A stretch of DNA of 35,737 nucleotides from NCBI GenBank assembly GCA_002070415.1, contig MWDF01000016.1, positions 1 through 35,737 on the forward strand, in the 5' to 3' direction. Source of the DNA: Firmicutes bacterium ADurb.Bin153. Its GTDB lineage: Bacteria > Bacillota > DTU025 > MWDF01. Of the stretch, positions 1 to 8,281 are shown piece by piece. Numbering within the stretch: the first letter of the stretch is position 1; each line of letters begins with the position of its first letter. Below the pieces are notes generated by a model that made no database searches, was not told the DNA's origin, and saw only the letters and a program-made list of their open reading frames with translations. The translations under genes and the position numbers were made by a program.

Positions 1-1115
1 GCCAGATACTCACCAACCCCGACCTCGGCAAGTCCTTGAGGCTAATCGCCACCAAGGGCGCCGACGTGTTCTACCGCGGCGAGCTGGCCGACGCGATCGA
101 AGCCGCGTCACTGGCGCAGGGCGGCCTTCTCAGGAAGTCGGACCTGGAAGCGTACAAGGTATACGAAAGGGAGCCCATGAGCGGCAGCTACAGGGGCAAC
201 CACTTCTATACGGCGCCTCCTCCGGTCGGCGGGATCATCCTGACCGAGGCCCTGTCGATAATGGAGAATTTCGACCTTTCGAAGAAACCGCACCTCGACT
301 CCTACAACATCCATATAATGGCAGAGTCCCTGAAGAGGTCGTTCGCCGACCACTATCAGTACTGCGCCGACCCGGCGTTCGTGGACGTGCCGCTCAAGGA
401 GCTGCAGAACAAGGACTACACCAAGTTCCGCTCGTGGACGATCGACCCCTCCAAGATGACGCCGCTCGAGGGCATCACGTCGGGCGATCCCATGCAGTTC
501 GCAACGGTGACCGAGTTCAAGCTCGCCGACACGGGATATGAGTCGCCGAGCACGACGCACATCTCCGTAATGGACAAGGACCGCAACACCGTGGCCCTCA
601 CCCAGACCCTGAGCAGCTTCTGGGGGGCCGGCGTTACGGTACCCGGCACGGGCATCATCATGAACAACGAGAACGCCAACTTCTCGAAAGCTCCCAACAT
701 CAACGACATAGCCCCGAACAAGAGGATGAGGACGACCATCGTGCCGACCATCATGGTCGACAAGAACGACATGCCGATACTTTCGGTCGGCACCCCGGGC
801 GCGGGCCGCATAGCACCCGCCCTCACACAGATCATCCACGCCATAGTGGACCAGCACCTCGGACTGCAGGAAGCCATCGAAGCGCCGCGCTTCCATGTCG
901 TCAACTCGAGCATCACTTTCGAGTACGAATCCCGCATGCCCGCCTCGACCCTCGATGGCCTGAAGGCGAAGGGCTATACGATCGACGGGAAGAACATGAA
1001 GGGCGAGTACGACCTCTACTTCGGAGGAGCCCAGGGCGTGTTCTTCGACGAGAAGACCAACGAGTTCGTAGGCGCTGCCGACCCCAGGAGGGACGGAGCC
1101 GCCAGGGGATTCTGA
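1..1115 (+). CDS. Gamma-glutamyltransferase, C-terminal part (5' end outside window)
   Basis: Gamma-glutamyltransferases cleave the gamma-glutamyl bond of glutathione and similar compounds, and mature by self-cleavage before a threonine that becomes the N-terminal nucleophile of the small subunit. The frame is open from base 3 to the window edge and reads NPDLGKSLRLIATKGADVFYRG, the usual large-subunit sequence, so the gene continues to the left. The nucleophile motif STTHIS lies at 549-566, with the first T codon (552-554) the expected catalytic residue. The GGA-rich C-terminal block (GAADPRRDGAARGF) matches the ending of the second copy at 18165-19853, so the two are paralogues. The signal peptide cannot be seen. 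The TGA stop is followed after 25 bp by a palindromic terminator. Family call is secure; the natural substrate is unknown. Confidence 0.93.
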   Translation, partial: QILTNPDLGKSLRLIATKGADVFYRGELADAIEAASLAQGGLLRKSDLEAYKVYEREPMSGSYRGNHFYTAPPPVGGIILTEALSIMENFDLSKKPHLDSYNIHIMAESLKRSFADHYQYCADPAFVDVPLKELQNKDYTKFRSWTIDPSKMTPLEGITSGDPMQFATVTEFKLADTGYESPSTTHISVMDKDRNTVALTQTLSSFWGAGVTVPGTGIIMNNENANFSKAPNINDIAPNKRMRTTIVPTIMVDKNDMPILSVGTPGAGRIAPALTQIIHAIVDQHLGLQEAIEAPRFHVVNSSITFEYESRMPASTLDGLKAKGYTIDGKNMKGEYDLYFGGAQGVFFDEKTNEFVGAADPRRDGAARGF

Positions 1116-1140
1116 TAGCCATATCGGACGATTCCAAACC

Positions 1141-1166
1141 AAGGCCCGGGCAGCTGCCCGGGCCTT
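1141..1166. terminator. Palindromic bidirectional terminator
   Basis: A 26-bp perfect palindrome (half-site AAGGCCCGGGCAG) lies between the convergent gamma-glutamyltransferase and GNAT-fold genes. T-rich stretches flank it on both strands (TTTCC to the right; GGTTTGG on the minus strand), so it can end transcripts from both sides. Confidence 0.8.
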
Positions 1167-1206
1167 TCCGATATATTCATCTAACGCGCTCAGACCGTGG
1201 GGGCTT

Positions 1207-2340
1207 TCAGTCGATATCCCTAAGGTACCACCTGTACGTCCTTGTCAGCTTGCCGCCCAGCCTCTCCAGGACCCTTCTCGACTGCAGGTTCGTCTCGAGT
1301 ATCACCGACGCTTCCGCCTCCTTTAGCCCAAGCGCCTCGGCGCTTTCCACCACCTTCGCATATAGGGCAGGTATAACGCTCGAACCCTGGTACTCCTTCA
1401 GGCAGTACTGCATCATGAGCCTCGCACGCGTTATTACGCTCTTCGCCCTCAGGTAATGGAACCACCCGAACGGGAATACCCTTCCTCTCATCCTTATCAG
1501 CACCTGGTTCCAGTCGGGCAGGGCCACCACGAAGGCCACGGTCTTCCCCTTCACGGCGTCCTTCGCCAGCCAGACCAGCTCCGGGTATGCCAGCTTCGAG
1601 ATGGGGGCTGCCAGCTTCATGAACTCCTCCAGTGACGGCATCTCGTTGTACCAGTCCTCCGAGAACACGGAGCTCATCACCGAGTGCATGCCCGCCAGCT
1701 CGTCATCCAGCCGGGACATGTCGATCTTGGAAGGTATGACGCCCGCCCTTTGGAACGTTATCTCCGAGGCCCTCGCCAGGCTCTCCAGCGGTAGGTCGGG
1801 CTTGGTTATCTTGTATCCCACGTAATCCGCAAGCTTGGAGAAGCCCATGGCCTCCAGGGACTGCACGTACCATCTCTTGTTGTAGGAATTCAGCAGGACG
1901 GGAGGGTCGTCGAAGCCCATCACCATCATCCCGATCCCGTCTTCGCCGTTGGTGGGCGACCAGGGGCCTATGATCCTCTTCATCCCCTTGCCTTTTGCCC
2001 ATCGCATCGCCTCTGATACGAGCAGACTGAAGCTCTCGCCGTCCTCCGCTTCCAGGAGGCTGAAGGTGGCCGTAGGCACACCCTGCTTACGGCTGATTGG
2101 CTCGTTTACCGCCACCATCATCCTGCCCACCGCAAGACCGTCTCTGAAACACATGAGGAACGTGTGCTCAGATTCCGACAGGAACGCGTTGTCCTTGCCC
2201 TTCAGCATGCCCATCTGGTTCGCGACCAGCGGCGGCACCCAGTTGGGATCGCCCTCGTACAGCCTGAACGCCAATCCGATGAACTCCCCGAGGCGCTCCT
2301 CGGGAATCGATTCTACAATCAGAGATCCTCTAGAACTCAC
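1207..2340 (-). CDS. YghO-like GNAT-fold protein, copy 1
   Basis: This 377-residue protein belongs to the family often annotated as YghO-like or GNAT-superfamily acetyltransferase, whose reaction is unknown. Visible family blocks are DPNWVPPL near the N-terminus, IIGPWSPT-GEDG and SYNKRWY in the middle, a GNAT-like stretch MMQYCLKEYQGSS, and a C-terminal RVLERLGGKLTRTYRWY. It is one of three paralogues in this block and the only one not directly behind a symporter gene. The GTG start at 2340 is chosen because it gives the same length and N-terminal alignment as the other two copies. A longer open frame runs back to 2481 but overlaps the upstream gene. The GGTGGAG before the GTG sits very close, so the exact start is uncertain. 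Cytoplasmic; no signal peptide. Confidence 0.75.
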   Translation of the reverse strand: MSSRGSLIVESIPEERLGEFIGLAFRLYEGDPNWVPPLVANQMGMLKGKDNAFLSESEHTFLMCFRDGLAVGRMMVAVNEPISRKQGVPTATFSLLEAEDGESFSLLVSEAMRWAKGKGMKRIIGPWSPTNGEDGIGMMVMGFDDPPVLLNSYNKRWYVQSLEAMGFSKLADYVGYKITKPDLPLESLARASEITFQRAGVIPSKIDMSRLDDELAGMHSVMSSVFSEDWYNEMPSLEEFMKLAAPISKLAYPELVWLAKDAVKGKTVAFVVALPDWNQVLIRMRGRVFPFGWFHYLRAKSVITRARLMMQYCLKEYQGSSVIPALYAKVVESAEALGLKEAEASVILETNLQSRRVLERLGGKLTRTYRWYLRDID

Positions 2341-2410
2341 TTCTCCACCCACCAAATCAAATATCGCCGACCGGCCCTTGCGAACCTTAGTCACGGAAGC
2401 TTCCGGCCCT

Positions 2411-3543
2411 CTATGAACCGCTTGTCGGGCCGAACACCTTTTTATACCATCTGTATACCCTGAACAGCTTGCCGCCGACATCCTCCACGGGTTTCATGGA
2501 GTGGATGTTATCGTCCCTTATGGTGCCGGCCTCCCAGTACTCGTAGTCACCTTCTGCGACCTTCTCGCGCAGCTTGGCATAGAGAACGGGGAGTATGCCG
2601 GAGCCTTGGTATTCGGGGATGCAAAACTGCATCAGGACGCGGACGCCCTTTATGCGCCTCTTCGCTCCCAATGCGTGTATCCAGCCGAAGGGAAGGATCC
2701 TGCCTCGCATCTTCTTGAGCACCTCGCTCCAGTTGGGCATGGCGGCGACGAACGCGACCGGGCTGCCGTCGGATTGTCTCCTCGCTATCAGGATTAGCTT
2801 GTCGTCCGCCATCTTCGCAAGCCTTTGCGCCTCCGGGAGGAACTGCTCCCACGTGGGCGAGGGCAGGTCGGGGTTGTCGCCGACGGAGGCGAGCATCACC
2901 GAGTGGATGTCCCTGAAGTCCTTAAGGAGGTCCTTCCTGTTCAGAGTCGACACCACGGTCCTCGTCCTCTTGAAGGCCAAGTCGAGCATCCTCTGGACCC
3001 TCTCGTCTCCCGCAGGGTATTTCACCAGCGTGTACGACACGAAATCCACGAGCTTCCTGTACTCGTGGCTGTCGAACACATCCTTGTACCACGGCTTGTT
3101 GTAGGATCCCATGAGAGAAGGCGGCCCTTCGAAGCCCTCGACGAGAAGGCCCTTGTCATCGTCCGAATCCGTAGGCGACCACGGGCCCACGATGCCGGGA
3201 AGCCCATTGAGCCGGGCCCAGCCCTCTGCCGCCTCCAGCAGGTAGCCCAGCGTCAGGGGATCGTCCGCGGCCGGCAGCGAGAAATAGGCGAGGCCGGCGG
3301 CGTCTTTGCGCATGCCGTCGTATCTTCCCACGAGGATCCTCCCGCAAGCCCTGCCGTCCTTGTAGGCCATTAGGAAGGCATGCTCCGTGGAAGCTATGAA
3401 ATGGCTGCCCCCCTCAGGAGGCGGATCTGCTCCGCGATGAGCGGCGCGACCCAGTGTTTGTCATGCCTGTACAGCTTGAACGGCAGCAGCACGAATTCGG
3501 CTGCCCCCTCTGGACCCAGCTTTCTGATCTCGATCGCGCTCAT
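2411..3543 (-). pseudogene. YghO-like GNAT-fold protein, copy 2, frameshifted
   Basis: The ATG at 3543 overlaps the stop of the upstream symporter (ATGA), exactly as in copy 3. It opens a frame reading MSAIEIRKLGPEG... and ...YRHDKHWVAPLIAEQIRLLRG, which ends at a TAG about 20 bases after a G6 run (plus-strand C6 at 3408-3413). Adding one G would continue the frame as GGSHFIASTEHAFLMAYKDG, matching the paralogues, and would give 377 residues, the same length as copy 1. The rest of the frame (to 2411) is intact, with GPWSPTDSDDDKG, SYNKPWY and FCIPEYQGSGI. Either the gene is a recent pseudogene, the homopolymer was miscalled, or a -1 ribosomal slip on the G run restores the protein. The undegraded downstream part argues against old decay. 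Confidence 0.75.
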
Positions 3544-4877
3544 CTGGCACCGGCCTTTTCTGCAGCCTGCGAGCCGCGGCCGATCCTGAATCCTGAGGCG
3601 ACGATTATGCCGAGCACCGTCAGCAGTGCCGGCACCACCGCGACCAGGACCTTGAGAGCGACCAGCGTGGCATTCGTCTGCACCGCTGCCCCGGCGTTAT
3701 ATCCGACGAGGTCCAAGACGACGCCTATCATGAAGATGGCGAGCGCCGACGATGTCTTCTGGACGAACGTCACGACGCCGTTCCAGATACCTTCGGAGGC
3801 AGGCACGCCGGCTGCGATGCCGGCGTCTATGGCCTCGGGCACTATGGCCACGGGCATGATGTGCATCGATGAGACGGTGAAGCCGATCAGGAAGGCTATG
3901 ACCGGAAGCAGCCTTGCGAGGAACGTCTTGGGCAGCAGCAGGACCATTATCATCAAGGAGAACGACGCAAGGCCCACCATGTAGGCGCGGCGCTTGTCCA
4001 GCCTGCCGGACAGGTAATTCCAGAACGGCAGCGCAAGGGTTGCCACCACCATCATTATCCCCATCGCGAGCTCGAAGGATCGGGCCATATTAAGGTAATA
4101 CTTGAAATAATAGAGCATGACGGCCATGAGCAGCTTGATCGGCAGCCAGGCGAATATGTACATCAGGACCGCCTGCCTGAAGGGCCTGAATTTCAGCGAT
4201 TCGACGAAGCTCTTAAAGAAAGGGGTGTCGTCCGTCTTCATCGGCCTTTCCCTGCCCGCGAAGATGACGAGGAAGGGGAAGAGCATTATGGCGGCCCCTA
4301 TTATCCATCCCATCGTGAAATAGCCCTGCTTCGGCTGCTCGAACATGTCCACCAGGATTTTCGGGAGCACTGTCGCCGGCAGCGACAGGCCGATGTTGAA
4401 GATCATGCGCCACATGGCGAGGGAAGTCCTCTCGTCATAGTCGTTCGTAAGCTCCATGCCCAGCGTAGTATAGGGCACCATGAAGGAGGTTATGACGAAG
4501 ATGTAGGCCATGTAGAACGCCGTGTAGTAGGCGAAGGTGGCCCACTGTCCGAGGGCCGATCCGGGCGAGCTCCAGATGAGGGCGAACGTTATACCCAGAG
4601 GTATGGCGGATCCGAGTATCCATACCCGGCGCCTTCCGAACCTGTTATGGCTCCTGTCGGACAGCCAGCCCACGAAGGGGTCAGTGACGGCGTCCCAGAT
4701 ATTGCCAATCATAACGACGGCGCCCGCGAGGGCGGGAGCGAGACCTATCACGTCGGTCATGAAGAAGAGGAAGAAGAACCCTATGGTGGTGTTGGCGAGC
4801 GTCGCCGAGCTCTCCCCCGCGCCGTAGCAGATCCTCTGCAAGGTGGTCAGCTGTGCCTTTCCTTTGGAAACAGACAT
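3540..4877 (-). CDS. GPH-family (MelB-like) sugar:cation symporter, copy 1
   Basis: This is a 12-helix transporter of the glycoside-pentoside-hexuronide:cation symporter family in the major facilitator superfamily. Family marks are NIWDAVTDPFVGWLSDRS (residues 59-76; the two Asp at 62 and 66 correspond to the cation-site acids of MelB) and the cytoplasmic loop NRFGRRR. The substrate cannot be read from the sequence. The ATG at 4877 has AGGAGG five bases upstream; a GTG two codons earlier overlaps that ribosome site and is less likely. The last bases overlap the start of GNAT-fold copy 2 (ATGA), implying translational coupling. It is a paralogue of the symporter at 6095-7438 and part of a duplicated cassette. 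Confidence 0.88.
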   Translation of the reverse strand: MSVSKGKAQLTTLQRICYGAGESSATLANTTIGFFFLFFMTDVIGLAPALAGAVVMIGNIWDAVTDPFVGWLSDRSHNRFGRRRVWILGSAIPLGITFALIWSSPGSALGQWATFAYYTAFYMAYIFVITSFMVPYTTLGMELTNDYDERTSLAMWRMIFNIGLSLPATVLPKILVDMFEQPKQGYFTMGWIIGAAIMLFPFLVIFAGRERPMKTDDTPFFKSFVESLKFRPFRQAVLMYIFAWLPIKLLMAVMLYYFKYYLNMARSFELAMGIMMVVATLALPFWNYLSGRLDKRRAYMVGLASFSLMIMVLLLPKTFLARLLPVIAFLIGFTVSSMHIMPVAIVPEAIDAGIAAGVPASEGIWNGVVTFVQKTSSALAIFMIGVVLDLVGYNAGAAVQTNATLVALKVLVAVVPALLTVLGIIVASGFRIGRGSQAAEKAGAR

Positions 4878-4922
4878 CTGCACCTCCTGATGGAAGGGTT
4901 ACCCCCTATGCTCCATACGATG

Positions 4923-4953
4923 ATTATACAAGTTGGCGGTCCGGATTGTTCAC
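4923..4953 (-). promoter_or_regulatory. Possible promoter for symporter copy 1
   Basis: On the minus strand, TATAAT (4923-4928) is preceded at 19 bp by GTGAAC (4948-4953), which overlaps the stop codon of the upstream GNAT-fold gene. The -10 is perfect; the -35 and spacing are mediocre. It would let the second cassette be transcribed on its own. Confidence 0.4.
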
Positions 4954-6098
4954 CGTGCGGTATCATGTGTGCCGGCAAACGTTCGGATCTGCTTACCGTA
5001 CCACCTGTACGTCCTGTACTTCCTGCCGCCTATGGCCTCGATCGGCCTCCTGGAGCCGTGATTGTCGTCCTTTATTATCCCGGCCTCGCCGTAGGAGTAG
5101 CCCGCCTTCACGGCCTCTTCGAATATCTTCCAGTAAAGGACTGCCATTATGCCCGAGCCCCTGTATTCCGGCACGCAGAATTGCATGAGCGCCCTCATGC
5201 CCTTGATCCTGCGCTTCGCTCCGAGAGCGTGCACCCAGCCGACGGGGAAGACCCTTCCTCGCATCTTCTTAAGCACCTCGCTCCAGTTGGGCATGCACAC
5301 CACGAAAGCCACGGGCTTCCTGTCCTCTTTCCTCCTAGCTACTAGTATCAGCCTCTCGTCGGCCAGCTTGGAAAGCTGCTTCGCCTCGTTCATGAACTGC
5401 TCCCACGTCGGGTCGGGCAGAAGAGGGTCCTCCGCGGCGCAGGCCTTTAGTATCTCGAACATGTCCTTGGCGTCCTTCTGCATGTCCTTGATGTCCACAT
5501 GGCCGATCTCGGACCTGCTCCTTAGGAGCGCAAGTTCCAGCGCCCTTGCGATCCTCGGCTCGATCTCGGCTTTCCCCGTGAGCAGGAAGGTGCACAGGTC
5601 CATCTCCTTGAGGTATCCGAGCCCGTCCATCGCTTCGGGATACCATCTCTGGTTGTAGGTGCCCATAAGCGTGGGGGGCCCGTCGAAACCGTCTATGAGG
5701 AAGCACCTGTCGTCCTCGCCGTCCGTGGGCGACCACGGGCCGATGAGCTTGCCGAGCCCCCTCGCGGACGCCCAGCTTTCCGCGGCGCCTAGCATTGCCT
5801 CGAAGGCAGGCCTGTCGGCCGCTTCAAGGAGCGAGAAATAGCAGCATCCCGCGAGGTTGGGCTTCATGCCGGCATAGCGGCCCACAAGGACCCTGGCGCG
5901 GGGCCGGTTGCCGTCGTATGCCATCAGGAACGAGTGCTCGGAACCCGCGATGAACCTGCTGCCCCCCTTGAGGAGCTTGAGCTGGTCGCCTATAAGGGGC
6001 GCCACCCAGTTCGGATCGTCGCGGTAAATGCCAAACGGCAGCATAACGAAATCCTTCAGCCTGTCCGGCGCAAGCTCTCTTATCGTCAGGGCGCTCAT
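4950..6098 (-). CDS. YghO-like GNAT-fold protein, copy 3
   Basis: This 382-residue intact copy has the same family blocks as copies 1 and 2: RDDPNWVAPLIGDQ, SEHSFLMAYDG, LIGPWSPTDGEDD, TYNQRWY, FCVPEYRGSGIM and IGGRKYRTYRWYGKQ. The start is the ATG at 6098, overlapping the TGA of the symporter gene (ATGA) and aligning with the other copies. The frame stays open about 160 codons further upstream, but that part lies over the symporter in another frame and is not coding. Constant pairing with a GPH symporter suggests that it acts on the imported compound, perhaps as an acyltransferase, but no substrate is known for this family. Confidence 0.78.
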   Translation of the reverse strand: MSALTIRELAPDRLKDFVMLPFGIYRDDPNWVAPLIGDQLKLLKGGSRFIAGSEHSFLMAYDGNRPRARVLVGRYAGMKPNLAGCCYFSLLEAADRPAFEAMLGAAESWASARGLGKLIGPWSPTDGEDDRCFLIDGFDGPPTLMGTYNQRWYPEAMDGLGYLKEMDLCTFLLTGKAEIEPRIARALELALLRSRSEIGHVDIKDMQKDAKDMFEILKACAAEDPLLPDPTWEQFMNEAKQLSKLADERLILVARRKEDRKPVAFVVCMPNWSEVLKKMRGRVFPVGWVHALGAKRRIKGMRALMQFCVPEYRGSGIMAVLYWKIFEEAVKAGYSYGEAGIIKDDNHGSRRPIEAIGGRKYRTYRWYGKQIRTFAGTHDTAR

Positions 6099-7438
6099 CC
6101 TATCTTCTCCTCTATCCTCTTGGCTTCCGACCTGTCTATCCCGAAGCCCCTGGCGACCACGACCCCCGCCATGGAAAGCGCGGCCGGGGCTATGCATACC
6201 AGGAACAATATGGCGGCTACGGCCGATGGCTTCTGCGCCTCGACGCCGGGCACGTAACCCGCGAAGTCCAGGATCAGCCCCATGGCGAACGCCGCCACGG
6301 CGGCGGATATCTTGTGCGCGAACGTGATGACTCCGTTCCAGATGCCCTCCGAGGCGGCAAGGCCTTCTGCGATGCCGGCGTCGATCGCCTCGGGGACTAT
6401 CGCGACAGGCATTATATGGAGGGCGGATATGCCAAGGCCCATGACGACCGAGAAAGGCATCAAAAGCTTCAGTACCGCGCCCTTGGGCAGCATCAGCACC
6501 AGCAGCAGGCCGGCGCAGGTGGTAAGCCCTATGATGTAGGCGCGCTTCTTGTCCAGCCTCCTCGATACGGCGTCCCACAGGAACAGCGCCGCGACGCTCG
6601 CTACCATCATGACGGCCATCGAGACCTCGAACGAGTCAGGGCTTAGGAGGTAGTAGTTGAAGTAGTAGATTATGGCAGCCATCAGCAACCTAAGGGGCAG
6701 CATGGCGAATATGTACATCATGAGCGCCTTGCGAAAAGGCGGGAAGCCGAAAGAGCTCCTGAGGCTTTCGATGAATCGCGGCGCGTCCTCCCTGGGCTTG
6801 CGCTCCCTGCCCGCGAACACCACAAGCGCCGCCAAGGGCAGCATGCATGCCGCCAGTATCCAGCCCATGGCCATGAAGCCGCTCCTCTCGTCGGGGAGCC
6901 TGTCTATGAGCAGTTTGGGGAGCACAGTCGCCGGAAGGGCAAGGCCTATGCTGAACACCATGCGCCACATGGCGAGCTGGTTCCTCTCGTCGTAGTCGGA
7001 CGTAAGCTCCATCGCCAGCGTCGTATAGGGTACCATGTAGGACGTGATCATGAAGATGAAGACCATGAATGCAGCCGTGGCATATAGGAAGGCGGCGAGC
7101 TGGCCGGCCCCGGTAGGGACGGTCCATATAAGGGCGAAGGAGGCCGCGAAGGGGATGGTGGAGCCGAGTATCCAGATCCTCCTCCTGCCGAACCTGTTAT
7201 CGCTCCTGTCGGAAAGCCAGCCTACGAAGGGATCGGTGATGGCGTCCCAGATGTTTCCAAGGAGCACCACCGACCCTGCCAGGGATGGCCTTATGCCCAC
7301 TATGTCGGTCAGGAAATAGAGGTAGAACATGCCTACAGCGGTGGTCGCGAAGGTAGAGGCGCCCTCGCCGCAGCCGTAGAAGAACTTCTGTAGGCCGCTC
7401 ATCCTGCCGTTGCTAGACGTCTTTGCCATCAGCATCAT
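6095..7438 (-). CDS. GPH-family (MelB-like) sugar:cation symporter, copy 2
   Basis: This 447-residue multi-spanning protein is a paralogue of the symporter at 3540-4877. It carries GNIWDAITDPFVGWLSDRS with acids at residues 65 and 69, followed by NRFGRRRIWILG, both diagnostic of the MelB-like GPH family. The N-terminal YGCGEG replaces the more usual YGxGD; copy 1 has the matching YGAGES, so this is a shared trait of the pair. The ATG at 7438 has AGGA six bases upstream; two further in-frame ATGs follow at once, so the start could be slightly later. It is first in the minus-strand block, behind a good promoter at 7497-7526, and is coupled by ATGA to GNAT-fold copy 3. Confidence 0.88.
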   Translation of the reverse strand: MMLMAKTSSNGRMSGLQKFFYGCGEGASTFATTAVGMFYLYFLTDIVGIRPSLAGSVVLLGNIWDAITDPFVGWLSDRSDNRFGRRRIWILGSTIPFAASFALIWTVPTGAGQLAAFLYATAAFMVFIFMITSYMVPYTTLAMELTSDYDERNQLAMWRMVFSIGLALPATVLPKLLIDRLPDERSGFMAMGWILAACMLPLAALVVFAGRERKPREDAPRFIESLRSSFGFPPFRKALMMYIFAMLPLRLLMAAIIYYFNYYLLSPDSFEVSMAVMMVASVAALFLWDAVSRRLDKKRAYIIGLTTCAGLLLVLMLPKGAVLKLLMPFSVVMGLGISALHIMPVAIVPEAIDAGIAEGLAASEGIWNGVITFAHKISAAVAAFAMGLILDFAGYVPGVEAQKPSAVAAILFLVCIAPAALSMAGVVVARGFGIDRSEAKRIEEKIG

Positions 7439-7496
7439 TCCGTTTCCTAGATAATGGAATATCCCGGGTAAAAGGCCCGGAGCGATTTATCCATAT

Positions 7497-7526
7497 AGTA
7501 TAGCTGCACTAATATTGTCCGGTCAA
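7497..7526 (-). promoter_or_regulatory. Sigma-70-type promoter of the symporter/GNAT-fold block
   Basis: On the minus strand TTGACC (7521-7526) is followed after 18 bp by TATACT (7497-7502), about 60 bp before the symporter ATG. A small inverted repeat, CGGT-CAA-ACCG (7520-7530), overlaps the -35 box and could be a repressor site. Confidence 0.7.
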
Positions 7527-7622
7527 ACCGATTCGGCTTGCGGACAGGGATGACACGGTGACACGGGGCCCCTTGCGAGCGGCGCTTGCGTCGGTTGCCG
7601 TCGGGCCTTGCTGTCACTGTTT

Positions 7623-8261
7623 TTACAAGGATGGCTCATCTTCCCCACGGCCGGACCCTTCGACCAGCCAATCCTCCAGGTCCCTGCAGAGGCCGTGGTA
7701 TATAACCTGGTGGCCCGACTGGACCTCGGCGGTCGTGGGCCCTTGTGTGGACAACGAGACGTCACAGTATCCTGAAAGGGTCGAGACGGAAGGGCCCGTG
7801 AGGCCTATCACCGCCATGCCCTTCGCCTTCGCTGCGATTGCCGCGTTGACGATGTTCTCCGATTCCCCGGATGTCGAGATGCACAACAGCACATCACCCG
7901 CGAAGCCCAGGGCCATGACCTGCTGCGCGAAGACCGCCTCGCCGCCGATGTCGTTTATGATCGCGCTCATCACGACCGGGTCCGACGCAAGCGACAGGAC
8001 CGGAAGGCCCGCCTCGAGGAGGCCGGCGAGCCTCTCCCCACGAACCCCTCCCGCTATCGCAAGGGAGGATGCGGTTCGCTCATCCAGCGCGCGCCTTCTC
8101 TCGAATGATTTGACCAGCTCGCCGGCGATGTGCGATGAATCGGCCGCGCTGCCGCCGTTGCCGCATACGAGCATCTTCCCTCCCGAAGAAAATGCCCCGG
8201 CGATAAGCGACAGCGCGCTCATGTACTCGCTCGTGCGTCCTTGTGCCACGGCTACAACCAC
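7623..8261 (-). CDS. SIS-domain sugar-phosphate isomerase, GmhA-like
   Basis: This 212-residue protein resembles phosphoheptose isomerase, which converts sedoheptulose 7-phosphate to heptose 7-phosphate for lipopolysaccharide. It has CGNGGSAADSSHIAGEL (from residue 33; the Glu aligns with the catalytic Glu of GmhA), the phosphosugar-binding STSGES (129-134), and TAEVQSGHQVIYH with the expected His at 184. The N-terminus is about 17 residues shorter than typical GmhA. An in-frame stop lies four codons upstream, so the GTG at 8261 is the earliest possible start. It begins 20 bp after the ABC ATPase gene and is probably the last gene of the transporter operon. Other SIS enzymes with related substrates cannot be excluded. 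Confidence 0.82.
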   Translation of the reverse strand: MVVAVAQGRTSEYMSALSLIAGAFSSGGKMLVCGNGGSAADSSHIAGELVKSFERRRALDERTASSLAIAGGVRGERLAGLLEAGLPVLSLASDPVVMSAIINDIGGEAVFAQQVMALGFAGDVLLCISTSGESENIVNAAIAAKAKGMAVIGLTGPSVSTLSGYCDVSLSTQGPTTAEVQSGHQVIYHGLCRDLEDWLVEGSGRGEDEPSL

Positions 8262-8281
8262 CCCCGCCGCATTTCAGCTTC

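Noticed and set aside
108..1142. Long open frame antisense to the gamma-glutamyltransferase
   Set aside because: It mirrors codon periodicity of a GC-rich gene, shows no family motif, and the plus-strand protein is certain. The same holds for long antisense frames at 18684-19724 and 20043-21158.
6099..6578. 160-codon N-terminal extension of GNAT-fold copy 3
   Set aside because: It overlaps the symporter in another frame, is Arg/Gly/His-rich without family similarity, and the other copies start at the equivalent of 6098.
7559..7622. Terminator after the SIS isomerase gene
   Set aside because: GTGACA / TGTCAC with a T-run is oriented for the plus strand, where no gene ends; it would not stop the minus-strand operon.
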